A stretch of DNA of 64,000 nt from Halopolyspora algeriensis (GTDB lineage Bacteria; Actinomycetota; Actinomycetes; Mycobacteriales; Pseudonocardiaceae). The position numbers were made by a program, and so were the translations under genes. Shown in pieces: positions 45,418-56,457 of this stretch. Each line of letters starts with the position of its first letter. The stretch's first letter is position 1. Location: NCBI RefSeq assembly GCF_003337235.1, contig NZ_QPJC01000011.1, positions 62,001-126,000 on the forward strand, written 5' to 3'. The notes below the pieces were generated by a model. The model worked only from the letters and a program-made list of their open reading frames with translations, searched no databases and was not told the origin of the DNA.

Positions 45418-46560
45418 ATGGCCACCACTTCAGGGCAAGATCGCAACGGTCTGCACGGGGGAGGGCTGTTGCTCGGCCGTGTGGCGGGGGTTCCCGTCCT
45501 GCTGTCCCCCTCGTGGTGGGTGGGGGCCGCATTGATCGTCCTGCTCTACACCCCACTCGTCGGCCGAATCCTGCCCCACACGGGGATCTGGAGCAGCGCG
45601 GTGATCGCCGCCGTGTTCACCGTGCTGCTGGCGCTGTCGGTGCTGGTGCACGAGCTCGGACACTGCGTGGTGGCGCTGCGGATCGGGCTGCCCGTACGTC
45701 GCGTGCGCCTGTTCCTGCTCGGGGGCATCTCGGAAATAGCACGGCTTCCTCCGAAGCCTCGTCAGGAGGCGCTCATCGCCGCAGCAGGACCGGTCGTTTC
45801 GCTGGTGCTCGCGGCGGTGGCCGGACTCGGATGGCTGGCGCTGCACCCCACGGGTGCGATCTGGCTGCTGGTGGCCCAGACGTGCGTGGCCAACGTCGCG
45901 GTGGGGCTGCTCAATCTCCTGCCCGGCCTGCCGCTCGACGGTGGCCGGATGCTGCGCGCGGTGACCTGGGCGGTCACCGGTCGGCGGCGTGCGGGCACGA
46001 CCGCCGGTGTGGTCGGTGCCGCCGTGGTCGCGATCGCGCTGGTCGTCTGGGCCGTCGCCGGCCTGCTCGGCGATGTACGAGGCCAGTGGCTACGGCTCGG
46101 CGTGTGCCTGCTGATGGCCTGGTTCGTGGTCGCCGGGGCCGGAGCCGAGCATGCAGCCGAGCAACGCAGGCACTGGCCGGACGGTGTGCAACTGCACGAG
46201 CTGGTGCGCCCCGTCCTGCAGTTGCCCGCCGAGAGCCCGGTCCGGGATGCGCTGACGGTCGCAGCGGGCCGGGGAGTGGTGCTGGTGCGCGCCGACGGGG
46301 TCGCTGTCGGGCTGCTGGACCAGGCCGCCGCCGAGCGGTTGGTGGCCCGGGCGCCGCAGGAACCGGCCGAGCGGGCCGCCGAACCGGTCACCCAGGAGAC
46401 CGTCCTGCTGGACGACGAATCCGTCGATGCGATCCTCGAGCGGGTGCACAACGTGGCCGCCGCCCAGTTCCTCGTGGTGGATTCCGAAGGGCGTCCCCGT
46501 GGCGTGCTGCGGCGGACGGAACTGCGCAGTGTCACGGGAGCCGGATTGCACGACGAGTGA
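45418..46560 (+). CDS. Site-2-protease family (M50) membrane metalloprotease with CBS domains
   Basis: 380 residues. Six or so membrane segments carry HELGH (in VLVHELGHCVVA) and the second zinc motif LPLDGGRM, the intramembrane protease signature. The C-terminal 140 residues are cytosolic and hold a pair of CBS-like repeats (ESPVRDALTVAAGRG and ESVDAILERVHNV). CBS domains in this class bind nucleotides and adjust activity. Substrate unknown; M50B members with CBS are usually linked to stress or sporulation signalling. A TACGCT box supports ATG 45418. Confidence 0.9.
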   Translation: MATTSGQDRNGLHGGGLLLGRVAGVPVLLSPSWWVGAALIVLLYTPLVGRILPHTGIWSSAVIAAVFTVLLALSVLVHELGHCVVALRIGLPVRRVRLFLLGGISEIARLPPKPRQEALIAAAGPVVSLVLAAVAGLGWLALHPTGAIWLLVAQTCVANVAVGLLNLLPGLPLDGGRMLRAVTWAVTGRRRAGTTAGVVGAAVVAIALVVWAVAGLLGDVRGQWLRLGVCLLMAWFVVAGAGAEHAAEQRRHWPDGVQLHELVRPVLQLPAESPVRDALTVAAGRGVVLVRADGVAVGLLDQAAAERLVARAPQEPAERAAEPVTQETVLLDDESVDAILERVHNVAAAQFLVVDSEGRPRGVLRRTELRSVTGAGLHDE

Positions 46561-47481
<921 letters not shown>

Positions 47482-47561
47482 GGGAGCCCGCAGCCGGTCC
47501 TGCAGCGTCCGGTGCACCGGCTTCGTGCCCGGTGCACCGGTCCATGTCGGCACGGCACTCG

Positions 47562-48932
47562 CTATGGCTGGATGTTCTGGTTCAGGTGGAACAGGTTGTC
47601 CGGATCGTAGGTTCGCTTGACCTCGACCAGACGCTCGTAGTTCTCCCGGTAGTTGGACTTGATCCGGTCCTGGTCGTCGCCGGCCATGAAGTTGATGTAG
47701 CCGCCTTCCTGCGAGTGCGGCGCGGTCGCCGCGTAGTAGTCCCGCACCCAGGAGATGTTCGCCTCGTTGTCGGCGGGGTCGGGCCACATCCCGGCGATCA
47801 CGGTCGCGAAGTTCGCATCCCGGTAGGCGAAGGCCGTGGCTTTGGGGGAGACGCGGTGGCAGGCGCCGTTGATCGGATAGATGTGCATGGTGGAGTTGAC
47901 TGCGGGCACCTTCGGCCCGTACCGCAGGTGGGCCTCGATCGCCTCATCGTCGAGCTCGGTGACGAAGTTGGCCTTCCAGTAGTGCTGCAGCCCCGGCGGG
48001 ACCAGCGCGTCGAAAGCGCTGTTGAGCTGCGGGTACGGCATCGGCCCCACGTGTTCGGCCACCACCGGCGCCACATCGCGCAGCGGCTGGACGGCACGCG
48101 GCCCTTCCTCGAGCGGTCCGGCCCAGCACGCCACGATCGCGATCAGCGTGTCGCCGTGCCGGTTCGGCGGGATGAACGGCAAGGGCGGTGCGATCTGGAA
48201 CGCGGGAAAAGCACCGAGCTCCTCGGGGGCGTTGGCGATGAAGTCACGGTAGAAGCGCAGGACGGTGTCCGCTTGGTCCAGGTCGTAGAAGATCGGGCCG
48301 CCGTAGATGTCGCCGACCGGGGCCAGCTGAAATTCGAACGAGGTCACCACGCCGAAGTTTCCCCCGCCGCCGCGCAGTGCCCAGAAAAGGTCCGCGTTCT
48401 CCCGCTCGCCGGCCACCAGCAGCTTCCCGTCCGCGGTCACGACATCGGCGGAGAGCAGGTTGTCGCAGGACAGGCCGAGTCCGCGTGCCAGGTAACCGAT
48501 GCCGCCGCCGAGGGTCAGTCCGCCGACACCGGTCGTGGAGATGATGCCGCCGGTCGTGGCCAGCCCGAAGGCATGGGTCGCGGCGTTGACATCACCCCAT
48601 GTGGCCCCGCCCTCGACGCGCGCTGTCCGGTTGCCGGGGTCGACACGAACGCCCCGCATGCCGGAGAGGTCGATCACGACCCCCTCGTCACAGGTCCCGA
48701 ATCCGGGCACGCTGTGCCCGCCCCCGCGTACGGCGAGATCGAGCCGGTTCTCGCGCGCGAAGTCGACCGCGGCCATGACGTCACCGGCGTTGCTGCACCG
48801 CACGACCGCGCGGGGATGGCGGTCGATCATGGCATTGTGGACCTTGCGCGCCTCCTCGTAGTCCGGGTCGTGAGGACCGAGAACCGTCCCACGTGCCCGC
48901 TCGCGTACGTCTTCGATGGTGATCGTGGTCAT
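47562..48932 (-). CDS. FAD-linked oxidoreductase, berberine-bridge (BBE) type
   Basis: A 456-residue PCMH-type flavoprotein. The FAD-binding domain has the covalent-FAD histidine in RGGGHSVPGFG and the loop GVGGLTLGGGIGYL. The second covalent cysteine of bicovalent relatives aligns with Ile, so the flavin is probably attached once. The C-terminal YDPDNLFHLNQNI is the BBE motif. It oxidises an unknown alcohol or sugar-like substrate. No Tat or Sec signal, so it is likely cytosolic. ATG 48932 has AAGGGGAC upstream. It is alone; a 953-base gap without a supported gene lies beyond its start. Confidence 0.88.
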   Translation of the reverse strand: MTTITIEDVRERARGTVLGPHDPDYEEARKVHNAMIDRHPRAVVRCSNAGDVMAAVDFARENRLDLAVRGGGHSVPGFGTCDEGVVIDLSGMRGVRVDPGNRTARVEGGATWGDVNAATHAFGLATTGGIISTTGVGGLTLGGGIGYLARGLGLSCDNLLSADVVTADGKLLVAGERENADLFWALRGGGGNFGVVTSFEFQLAPVGDIYGGPIFYDLDQADTVLRFYRDFIANAPEELGAFPAFQIAPPLPFIPPNRHGDTLIAIVACWAGPLEEGPRAVQPLRDVAPVVAEHVGPMPYPQLNSAFDALVPPGLQHYWKANFVTELDDEAIEAHLRYGPKVPAVNSTMHIYPINGACHRVSPKATAFAYRDANFATVIAGMWPDPADNEANISWVRDYYAATAPHSQEGGYINFMAGDDQDRIKSNYRENYERLVEVKRTYDPDNLFHLNQNIQP

Positions 48933-49885
48933 GATGGAAGTCCCCTTCGCCCGTGCCGGATGAGACCGCCGGTCGAAAGAGAGACAGGCGACCGAGGAAC
49001 ACCTGTCGTCGCAGCGGCCACACAGAGCAGGATGGCGAGGTGTGGGCGGTCCGTCAGGAACCAATGTTCCATCGGCCGCGGTATCCCGATCTCCGCCCGG
49101 GATGCTTTCGGGAGTCGGGTCTATTCGGTTTTCCTTGTCGACTCCTCGGCTTTGTTCACCGGGATACGCGCGTTCTCCTACTACCCCGCCGACTCGCCTC
49201 GGCCGATTCATCGATTTTTCGGTTTCCTCCCGTTGCCGCCTGCAACTCGTCGTGGTAGGTGAGCTGCATCGTGATCGGCATGCTTCCGCTCGTGGAAGGT
49301 GCCGATTGCGCATCGCCGTGGCATCGGAATCGGTGTGGACGACGAACGGGAGTCGCTCGAAGCGCCGTTCGCGGCTCATTCGGTGGTCCGCTGGGAGGTC
49401 CGCCGCCGGAGGCCGAGCTCACAGCGGGATGGCGGGGTGCGCCGGAGAGTTGTATCGGTACAGAGGGACAGCATGGCGTGTCCGAGACCGTGGTCGTCCC
49501 GGTGGGTCGCTGCCCTCTGTGTGCGGTATCACAATGGCGGCAACACGATGTGGAGTTCCAGATAATGGGAAGGAGCGAGTTTGGTTCTGCGGAAAAAAGA
49601 ACACCCGAATGCCGATGTGTCTACGCGCAGTAGCGCAGTGGGGTGGGTCATGGGTTTGTGGAACGGGGATCATCCTGCGCTCCCTACCGTATGTGCATAT
49701 CGAACGGAGCAGCGGTGAAACGCAACGTGTCCGTGTGGTGGTCGCCGCAGGTACCGAATCGGCGCACTTTGTAGGTATTTGCGCTCTTCTGTGGCAGTCT
49801 GGATCGTCCGGTGCACTCAACGACGCCGCAGTCGTGGGTGATCGCCGGTACCGTGGTGGTACGAGCACGGGAGGAGGGTGCCGAC
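48933..49885. other. Long intergenic region before mpa, no supported gene
   Basis: 953 bases between divergent FAD-oxidoreductase and mpa genes. G+C looks lower than the surroundings, with runs such as GCGGAAAAAAG. Open frames are present, including a short plus frame from GTG 49476 with CPLC, but codon use loses its G/C third-position bias halfway and no family is recognised. Possible promoter-like TACCGT lies at 49851-49856 upstream of mpa. It may hold regulatory DNA or gene remnants. Confidence 0.5.
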
Positions 49886-51679
49886 ATGCAGCACGACCGT
49901 CCCGGTAGCCGGCCTGAAGAGGGCGGGCAGCAGAGCGGTGGCAGCAGTGCCGAGCTCAACAGCCAGATTCGGGAGCTCGAGGACGAGGTGGCATCGCTTC
50001 GTAGCAGGCTCAGCGAATCCCCTCAGCAGGTCAGGTTGCTGGAAAAGCGGCTGGCCGAGGCATCCGAGAGAGTGAGTCAGCTCACTGAACGGAACGCCAA
50101 ACTCACCGAGACCTTGAAGGAAGCGCGGAGTCAACTGACGGCCCTGCGTGAAGAAGTCGACCGGCTCGCCCAGCCCCCGAGCGGGTACGGGGTGTTCCTG
50201 GACCGCTACGAGGACGGCACGGTCGACGTATTCACCTCCGGGCGGAAGATGCGGGTCGCCGTATCACCGAACGTGGAAACCGAGAACCTGCAGCTCGGTC
50301 AGACCGTGCGCCTCAACGAGGCGTTGACCGTGGTGGAGGAAGGTTCCTTCGAGCGAGTGGGCGAGGTCTGCACCTTCCGGGAGATACTGCCGGTGAGTGA
50401 ATCGGGGCAGCCTGCCCGCGCATTGATCACCGGACACACCGACGAGGAACGCGTCGTCTGGCTGACCGCCCCGATGGTCGACGCCGGGCTCAAGTCGGGT
50501 GACTCCGTACTGGTCGACAGCAAGGCGGGATACGCCTACGACACCGTTCCCAAGGCCGATGTCGAGGACCTCACGCTGGAGGAGGTTCCCGATGTCGGTT
50601 ACCACGACATCGGTGGTTTGGGGAACCAGATCGAAGAGATTCGGGATGCGGTGGAGCTGCCGTTCCTGCACTCCGATCTGTACGTGCAGTACCAGCTGCG
50701 GCCGCCCAAGGGCGTGTTGCTCTACGGCCCTCCGGGGTGCGGCAAGACACTCATCGCCAAGGCTGTGGCCAACTCGCTGGCCAAGAAGGTTGCCGCGGCG
50801 CGAGGCGATGCGGATGGTCAGGCGAAGTCGTACTTCCTGAACATCAAGGGCCCCGAGCTGCTCAACAAGTTCGTGGGCGAGACGGAGCGCCACATCAGGC
50901 TGATCTTCCAGCGGGCCAGGGAGAAGGCCTCCGAAGGCACACCGGTGATCGTGTTCTTCGACGAGATGGACTCGATCTTCCGTACTCGTGGCAGTGGTGT
51001 GTCCTCGGACGTGGAGAACACGATCGTGCCCCAGTTGCTCAGTGAGATCGACGGTGTCGAGGGGCTGGAAAACGTCATCGTCATCGGTGCTTCCAACCGG
51101 GAGGACATGATCGATCCGGCGATCCTGCGGCCCGGCAGGCTCGACGTCAAGATCAAGATCGAGCGTCCGGACGCCGAGTCGGCCAAGGACATCTTCTCGA
51201 AGTACCTGACGAAGGAACTGCCGATTCACGAGGAGGATCTGCGCGAGTTCGGTGGCGACCCGGCCACGTGTGTGGACGCGATGATCCAGACCACGGTCGA
51301 ACGGATGTACGCCGAGACCGACGAGAACCGGTTCCTGGAGGTCACCTACGCAAACGGGGACAAGGAGATCCTGTACTTCAAGGACTTCAACTCCGGTGCG
51401 ATGATCCAGAACATTGTGGACCGGGCGAAGAAGGCCGCGATCAAGTCGACCCTCGACACCGGTCAACCGGGACTGCGGGTGCAGAACCTGCAGGACGCGA
51501 TCATCGACGAGTTCTCCGAGAACGAGGATCTGCCCAACACCACCAACCCGGACGATTGGGCACGGATCTCCGGTAAGAAGGGGGAGCGGATCGTCTACAT
51601 CCGGACCCTGGTCAGCGGTAAGAACCAGGAATCCGGGCGGGCGATCGACACGGCCACCAACACCGGCCAGTACCTGTAA
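49886..51679 (+). CDS. mpa: Mpa/ARC, proteasome-associated AAA+ ATPase
   Basis: A 597-residue ATPase that captures pupylated proteins, unfolds them and feeds the 20S proteasome. Residues 30-105 are the coiled coil that binds Pup ([15 protein letters not shown] onward). Two OB domains follow. The AAA domain has Walker A GPPGCGKT at 281-288 and Walker [11 protein letters not shown]. The C-terminus ends Gly-Gln-Tyr-Leu, the motif that docks into and opens the proteasome gate. ATG 49886 has GGGAGGAGGGTG upstream. It is about 3.5 kb from pup, with aldo-keto reductase, Nudix and dop genes between. Confidence 0.97.
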   Translation: MQHDRPGSRPEEGGQQSGGSSAELNSQIRELEDEVASLRSRLSESPQQVRLLEKRLAEASERVSQLTERNAKLTETLKEARSQLTALREEVDRLAQPPSGYGVFLDRYEDGTVDVFTSGRKMRVAVSPNVETENLQLGQTVRLNEALTVVEEGSFERVGEVCTFREILPVSESGQPARALITGHTDEERVVWLTAPMVDAGLKSGDSVLVDSKAGYAYDTVPKADVEDLTLEEVPDVGYHDIGGLGNQIEEIRDAVELPFLHSDLYVQYQLRPPKGVLLYGPPGCGKTLIAKAVANSLAKKVAAARGDADGQAKSYFLNIKGPELLNKFVGETERHIRLIFQRAREKASEGTPVIVFFDEMDSIFRTRGSGVSSDVENTIVPQLLSEIDGVEGLENVIVIGASNREDMIDPAILRPGRLDVKIKIERPDAESAKDIFSKYLTKELPIHEEDLREFGGDPATCVDAMIQTTVERMYAETDENRFLEVTYANGDKEILYFKDFNSGAMIQNIVDRAKKAAIKSTLDTGQPGLRVQNLQDAIIDEFSENEDLPNTTNPDDWARISGKKGERIVYIRTLVSGKNQESGRAIDTATNTGQYL

Positions 51680-51689
51680 CCTCGATCGC

Positions 51690-51730
51690 CACGCCGGGGG
51701 AGGTCGCCGTCGGTGGCCTCCCCCGGCGTG
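51690..51730 (+). terminator. Strong terminator after mpa
   Basis: A 14-pair perfect stem (CACGCCGGGGGAGG with CCTCCCCCGGCGTG at 51717-51730) around a 13-base loop, followed by TTTCGGG. The T run is short, but the stem is very stable. Confidence 0.85.
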
Positions 51731-51760
51731 TTTCGGGTGTCGGCGGCAGCGGACAGCGGT

Positions 51761-51766
51761 TACGTT
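51761..51766 (+). promoter_or_regulatory. -10 box of the aldo-keto reductase gene (leaderless)
   Basis: TACGTT lies seven bases before ATG 51774 and just after the mpa terminator. Confidence 0.5.
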
Positions 51767-51773
51767 GCCCTCG

Positions 51774-52727
51774 ATGAGTGAGGCAGCGCGGGAACCGTCG
51801 GAGCGGATCGGAGTGGGACTGGCTGCGCTGGGGCGGCCCGCCTACATCAATGTGGGACGTGCTGGCGCACTGCCCGACGAGCGCAGTGTGGAAACGATGC
51901 GGGCGCGTACGGGCGCTGTCCTGGACGCGGCCTATGCACACGGCGTGCGCTGGGTCGATACCGCACGTTCCTACGGTAGTGCCGAGCAGTTCCTCGCCGG
52001 GTGGCTGCAGCAGCGTGGTCACGGGGATGTGACCGTGTCCAGCAAGTGGGGCTACGTCTACGTCGCCGAATGGCGGGTGGAGACCGAGGTCCACGAGGTC
52101 AAGGAGCATTCCGTGGAACGCCTGCGGGAGCAGTGGCCGGCGACCCGGGAACTGCTCGGCGATCACGTGAAGCTGTACCAGGTGCACTCGCTGACCGAGG
52201 ACAGCCCGCTTTTCGACGACGTCGAGCTGCAGCAGGAGCTGGCCCGGCTGCGCGATTCCGGGGTGCGCATCGGGATGTCCACCAGCGGGGCCGGGCAGGC
52301 CGAGACGATCGAACGTGCCCGGACACTGCAGGTCGGCGGTGAGCCACTGTTCAGCGCCGTGCAGTCCACGTGGAACACGCTGGAGCCGTCGGTGGGCCCG
52401 GCGCTGCAGCACGTTCACGACATCGACTGGCACGTGCTGGTGAAGGAGACCCTGGCCAACGGGCGTCTCGCCGTGCACCCGCCGGAGAGGCTCACCCGTA
52501 TCGCGCAGCGTCACGGTGTCACCGAGGACACGGTGGCGCTGGCGCATGTGCTGGCCCAGCCCTGGGCGGACACGGTGCTCATCGGCCCTGCCGGTGTCGA
52601 GCAGTTGGAGAGCAACCTGGCGGCGTGCTCCCTGCGGCTCGACCACGAGGACTTCGACGAGCTCGCAACACTGGCCAGTGACCCGGCGACCTACTGGGGC
52701 GAACGCGCGGCCCTGCCCTGGCACTGA
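51774..52727 (+). CDS. Aldo/keto reductase family oxidoreductase
   Basis: A 317-residue TIM-barrel oxidoreductase. The catalytic Asp and Tyr lie in GVRWVDTARSYGSAE, and the Lys follows in SSKWGYVYV; the expected His is in LYQVHSLTED. NADPH binding is expected through the C-terminal GPAGVEQLESNL loop. Substrate unknown. It has its own promoter between mpa and the Nudix gene, so it is not part of the proteasome operon as such. Length normal. Confidence 0.9.
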   Translation: MSEAAREPSERIGVGLAALGRPAYINVGRAGALPDERSVETMRARTGAVLDAAYAHGVRWVDTARSYGSAEQFLAGWLQQRGHGDVTVSSKWGYVYVAEWRVETEVHEVKEHSVERLREQWPATRELLGDHVKLYQVHSLTEDSPLFDDVELQQELARLRDSGVRIGMSTSGAGQAETIERARTLQVGGEPLFSAVQSTWNTLEPSVGPALQHVHDIDWHVLVKETLANGRLAVHPPERLTRIAQRHGVTEDTVALAHVLAQPWADTVLIGPAGVEQLESNLAACSLRLDHEDFDELATLASDPATYWGERAALPWH

Positions 52728-52883
52728 CCGGCGCGAACTCCGCCCCGAGCGAAATTCGGTTCCACCCGGGACGGGCGGCCGGACGGAATCGTCCCGGGAG
52801 CCGGTCACCTCGGGTGGGACAGGCGCGGATGTCCGTCTGGCGGCTGCCCGGGGCGGAACAGGCCCGGGGCCTGCCCTGAGTCC

Positions 52884-53453
52884 TCACACGGCCCACCGCG
52901 AGGCCAGCCACTCCTCGAGGAACTGGCGCCCGTCGGGCACGAACGGCCGGTCCGGATCGTCGAGCAGGGCATGCAGCTCGGGGAGAGACGCCCACCATCC
53001 CTCGGCGACCTCCTCGGGCTGGTGGACGATCGGTCCGTCCCAGGAGACCTCGTGCAGGAATGCGTGGAACCGCACGCTTGCCCGCTGGTGAACCGTGCGG
53101 AACAGGAAACGGGGAGCGGCGTCGATACCGAGCTCCTCGGCGAGCTCTCGCCGCGCGGTCCGCTCGGGTGCCTCGCCCGCCGCGACGACGCCTCCGGCCC
53201 AGCAGTCGTACAGGCCGGGATAGACGTCCTTGGTGCTGGTGCGCCGGTGTACGTACACCGACTGCCCGTCGGGCGAACGCACGAGCACCGATGTGGCCGC
53301 GTGCCAGAGCCCCTCGTGGCGCATCCTGGCGCGTGTGGCCGAGCCGGTCACCCGTCCGGACGCATCGTAGACCGCCACCTGCTCCTCGTCTCCGCCCACC
53401 ACGAGAGTGTCCCACCCGCTGCCCGTCTTCCCCGTGCCGTGTGCCCACGCCAC
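52884..53453 (-). CDS. Nudix hydrolase
   Basis: 189 residues. The Nudix box is [23 protein letters not shown], a match to G-x5-E-x7-REUxEExGU with metal-binding glutamates intact. The N-terminal [20 protein letters not shown] and [11 protein letters not shown] place it with the isopentenyl-diphosphate-isomerase-like group of Nudix proteins, although substrate cannot be told. Start is taken as GTG 53453; no ribosome site or -10 box supports it well, and a later start near VAVYDASG is possible. It is divergent from dop with 35 bases between. Confidence 0.87.
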   Translation of the reverse strand: MAWAHGTGKTGSGWDTLVVGGDEEQVAVYDASGRVTGSATRARMRHEGLWHAATSVLVRSPDGQSVYVHRRTSTKDVYPGLYDCWAGGVVAAGEAPERTARRELAEELGIDAAPRFLFRTVHQRASVRFHAFLHEVSWDGPIVHQPEEVAEGWWASLPELHALLDDPDRPFVPDGRQFLEEWLASRWAV

Positions 53454-53475
53454 GCACGACCGCGGCCGGAACCCG

Positions 53476-53481
53476 TAGGCT
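53476..53481 (+). promoter_or_regulatory. -10 box of dop (leaderless)
   Basis: TAGGCT lies seven bases before ATG 53489, identical to the mshC promoter. Confidence 0.55.
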
Positions 53482-53488
53482 GAGCGGT

Positions 53489-54988
53489 ATGCGGCGGATC
53501 ATGGGAACCGAGGTGGAGTACGGAATCGTCGTACCGGGGGATTCGGCGGCGAACCCGGTGCTGACCTCCACCCACATCGTGCTCGCCTACGCGGCGGCTG
53601 CGGACATCCCCCGGGCGCGGCGCGCCCGGTGGGACTACGAGGTCGAATCACCTCTGCGCGACGCCCGTGGTTTCGACCTGGGAGCCACGTCCAACCAGAC
53701 CAACGGTTCGGAGGGTGACGACCTGGGGGCGGCCAACGTCATACTGACCAACGGAGCACGGCTCTACGTCGACCACGCCCATCCCGAGTACTCGGCGCCC
53801 GAGGTGACGAACCCGCGGGATGTCGTGATCTGGGACAAGGCCGGTGAGCGGATCATGGAGGAGGCCGCCATGCGGGCGGCCAGTGTGCCCGGAACGGCTC
53901 CGATGCAGCTCTACAAGAACAATGTCGACGGCAAGGGGGCCAGCTACGGCAGCCACGAGAACTACCTCTGCTCGCGGGACACCCCGTTCACGGCGGTCAT
54001 TTCCGGGCTGACGCCGTTCTTCGCCTCTCGCCAGGTCGTCTGCGGATCCGGCCGGGTGGGCATCGGTCAGGCGGGCGAGAAAGCGGGCTTCCAGCTGTCC
54101 CAGCGTTCCGACTACATCGAGGTCGAGGTCGGCCTGGAAACCACCCTCAAGCGCGGCATCATCAACACCCGGGACGAACCGCACGCCGATGCCGACAAGT
54201 ATCGCAGGCTGCACGTCATCCTCGGTGACGCCAATCTGGCCGAGACCTCCACGTACCTGAAGGCGGGAACCGCCGGCCTGGTGCTGGACATGATCGAGGC
54301 CGGCCGGCGTTTCGACGACCTGAAACTCGCCGATCCGGTGCAGGCGGTGCACGAGCTCAGCCACGATCCGACCCTGCGCCAGACGGTGGAACTCGCCGAC
54401 GGTCGCCGATTCACCGGACTCGACCTGCAGCGTGCTTACCACGAGCGAGCCGCACGCCACGTCGAGCAGCACGGTGGTGATGAGACCACCCGCGATGTGC
54501 TCGACACCTGGGGTGAGGTGCTCGATCTGCTCGGCGGTGATCCGATGGACTGCGCGGATCGGCTGGACTGGCCGGCCAAGCTGCAGTTGCTGGAGAGCTA
54601 TCGCAGCAGGGACAACCTGGGGTGGGCCTCACCGCGGCTGCACATGATCGACCTGCAGTACTCCGATGTCCGGATGGGCAAGGGGCTGTACAACCGTCTG
54701 GTCACGCGGGGCTCGATGCGGCGACTGGTCAGCGAGGAGGAGGTGCGTGCGGCGGTGACGGAGCCGCCGGAGGACACCCGTGCCTACTTCCGGGGCCGGT
54801 GCCTGGAGCGCTACCCGTCCGCCGTGGCCGCCGCTTCCTGGGACTCGGTCATCTTCGACCTCGGCCGGGATTCGCTGGTGCGGATCCCGACGCTGGAACC
54901 GCTGCGGGGAACCCGGGCCCACGTGGGCGAGCTGCTGGAGGCGGCGACCAGCGCCGAGGAGCTGGTCGACTCGCTCACCAACGGATGA
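53489..54988 (+). CDS. dop: Dop, deamidase/depupylase
   Basis: A 499-residue glutamine-synthetase-fold protein. Dop converts the C-terminal Gln of Pup to Glu so that PafA can use it, and also removes Pup from substrates. The ATP-magnesium site is in [12 protein letters not shown], and the extra loop of Dop that PafA lacks lies near residues 40-75 ([17 protein letters not shown]). [10 protein letters not shown] and the C-terminal domain match PafA. ATG 53489 follows TAGGCT. The Pup here ends in Gln, consistent with a need for Dop. Confidence 0.97.
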   Translation: MRRIMGTEVEYGIVVPGDSAANPVLTSTHIVLAYAAAADIPRARRARWDYEVESPLRDARGFDLGATSNQTNGSEGDDLGAANVILTNGARLYVDHAHPEYSAPEVTNPRDVVIWDKAGERIMEEAAMRAASVPGTAPMQLYKNNVDGKGASYGSHENYLCSRDTPFTAVISGLTPFFASRQVVCGSGRVGIGQAGEKAGFQLSQRSDYIEVEVGLETTLKRGIINTRDEPHADADKYRRLHVILGDANLAETSTYLKAGTAGLVLDMIEAGRRFDDLKLADPVQAVHELSHDPTLRQTVELADGRRFTGLDLQRAYHERAARHVEQHGGDETTRDVLDTWGEVLDLLGGDPMDCADRLDWPAKLQLLESYRSRDNLGWASPRLHMIDLQYSDVRMGKGLYNRLVTRGSMRRLVSEEEVRAAVTEPPEDTRAYFRGRCLERYPSAVAAASWDSVIFDLGRDSLVRIPTLEPLRGTRAHVGELLEAATSAEELVDSLTNG

Positions 54989-55040
54989 GTGAGGAGTGCG
55001 GCATGCCGGACGTTCCAATGTCTGAAAAGATCACGACAGA

Positions 55041-55060
55041 CGCCCACTTGGATGTGGGCG
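55041..55060. other. Inverted repeat between dop and pup
   Basis: CGCCCAC and GTGGGCG (seven pairs) around a six-base loop. No T run follows, so it is not a standard terminator. A TAGGGT box at 55065-55070 immediately downstream could start the pup transcript with a leader of about 90 bases, in which case the repeat would lie over the promoter region. Confidence 0.5.
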
Positions 55061-55169
55061 GATGTAGGGTTCGCTAGGTAGTGTTCACGGCAGGATGCCC
55101 TGCGTTCCGGTGCACCGGTTGCGGTGGGACGTGGAAGGTATCCGCGAGGACAACCACCGGGAGGGCGAG

Positions 55170-55367
55170 ATGTCCCAGGATAAGGCTCAGCGGCACGACA
55201 ACGGCGATGGCGGCGACGACGAAGCCACGGGTGCGGAAGCCGCTGGTCAGGAGCGTCGCGAGAAACTCGGTGAGGACGTGGACACCATCCTGGACGAGAT
55301 CGACGACGTTCTGGAGGAGAACGCCGAGGACTTCGTCCGTGCCTATGTCCAGAAGGGCGGTCAGTGA
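55170..55367 (+). CDS. pup: Pup, prokaryotic ubiquitin-like protein
   Basis: A 65-residue, acidic and disordered protein. Its C-terminal helix DTILDEIDDVLEENAEDFV binds the Mpa coiled coil. It ends Gly-Gly-Gln, so Dop must deamidate the last residue before PafA links it to target lysines. ATG 55170 has GGGAGGGCGAG. prcB follows after 143 bases that contain a strong hairpin. Confidence 0.97.
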   Translation: MSQDKAQRHDNGDGGDDEATGAEAAGQERREKLGEDVDTILDEIDDVLEENAEDFVRAYVQKGGQ

Positions 55368-55378
55368 TCGATATGCGC

Positions 55379-55414
55379 GCGCCGGTCGGTCCGTGCCTGT
55401 GGGCCGACCGGCGC
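55379..55414 (+). other. Strong hairpin just after pup
   Basis: A 14-pair stem with one G-U (GCGCCGGTCGGTCC with GGGCCGACCGGCGC) around an eight-base loop, 11 bases after the pup stop. No T run follows. It could stabilise the pup message or reduce reading into prcBA. Confidence 0.7.
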
Positions 55415-55510
55415 ACGTGTGCCCGGTTGCCACGTGTCCGGCAGCACAACCTCGTCACCCGGCACGAGTGCCCGTGACGTTGCTGCACCAGTTACTTCGA
55501 GCAGGAGACG

Positions 55511-56368
55511 ATGTCGCTGATGGAACCCAGCTCGCCTCGGAACTTTCCGGGACAGGCCCTGCCTCCCGCGTACCTCACGCCGGGATCCTCGTCGTTCACG
55601 GATTTCCTCCGCAGTGCGGCACCCGAGCTGATGCCCGGGTATTCCGAGCACTCCGAGGGTCGGGTCGAAGCCCCGCACGGCACGACCATCGTCGCCCTGA
55701 CGTTCCGCGGCGGGGTGCTGCTGGCCGGCGATCGACGAGCCACGATGGGCAACCTGATCGCGCAGCGGGACATGGAAAAGGTCTATGTCACCGATGACTA
55801 TTCCGCGGTGGGCATCGCCGGTACCGCGGGAATCGCGCTGGAGATGGTGCGCCTGTACTCCATCGAGCTCGAACACTACGAAAAGCTCGAAGGTGTGCGG
55901 CTGTCGCTCGACGGCAAGGCGAACAAGCTCGCCACGATGCTGCGCGGGAACCTGCAGGGGGCGATCGCGGGACTGGCGGTGCTGCCGTTGTTCGCCGGAT
56001 ACGACACCGAGGCCGACGACCCCGAGCGGGCGGGCCGGATCGTCACCTACGACATCACCGGCGGGCGGTACAACGAGACCGGCGGGTACCACGCGGTCGG
56101 CTCCGGATCGGTGTTCGCGAAGTCGGCGCTGAAGAAGCGGCACGACCCCGACGCCGACCTCGATTCCGCGATCCGCAACGCCGTGGAGGCGCTCTACGAC
56201 GCCGCCGACGACGACACGGCCACCGGTGGCCCCGATCTGTCCCGCCGGATCTATCCGTCGGTGGTCACGATCACCGGGCCCGAAGGCGCGGTTCGGTTGT
56301 CGGAGGAACAGGCGGCCTCGGTGGCCGAGGACGTCGTCAACCGGCGCCGGGAAATCCCGGGCGGCTGA
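55511..56368 (+). CDS. prcB: PrcB, proteasome beta subunit
   Basis: A 285-residue precursor. The first 57 residues are a propeptide ending EAPHG, after which Thr58 becomes the catalytic N-terminal threonine ([11 protein letters not shown]). GDRRATMGN and the Lys in EKVYVTDD complete the active site. The mature subunits form two inner rings of the 20S proteasome. The ATG has AGGAG upstream. prcA follows after 89 bases. Confidence 0.97.
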   Translation: MSLMEPSSPRNFPGQALPPAYLTPGSSSFTDFLRSAAPELMPGYSEHSEGRVEAPHGTTIVALTFRGGVLLAGDRRATMGNLIAQRDMEKVYVTDDYSAVGIAGTAGIALEMVRLYSIELEHYEKLEGVRLSLDGKANKLATMLRGNLQGAIAGLAVLPLFAGYDTEADDPERAGRIVTYDITGGRYNETGGYHAVGSGSVFAKSALKKRHDPDADLDSAIRNAVEALYDAADDDTATGGPDLSRRIYPSVVTITGPEGAVRLSEEQAASVAEDVVNRRREIPGG

Positions 56369-56457
56369 TTCACCCGGCCTCAACATCTTTCGTTTCGAAC
56401 CCGACCCATCCACCCGTCAGGCCAGCGCCGAACGATTCGAGCCAGGAGTCCACAGCC

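Noticed and set aside
49042-49908. 288-codon plus-strand frame running into the mpa start
   Set aside because: Codon use is not biased as in real genes here, there is no family pattern, and it crosses the mpa ribosome site.
52859-52872. CAGGCC/GGCCTG inverted repeat between the aldo-keto reductase and Nudix genes
   Set aside because: Stem too short and no T run; convergent genes there may share a terminator, but this one is not convincing.
55081-55797. 238-codon plus-strand frame across pup and prcB in another frame
   Set aside because: It overlaps two certain genes in a different frame and has no recognisable product.
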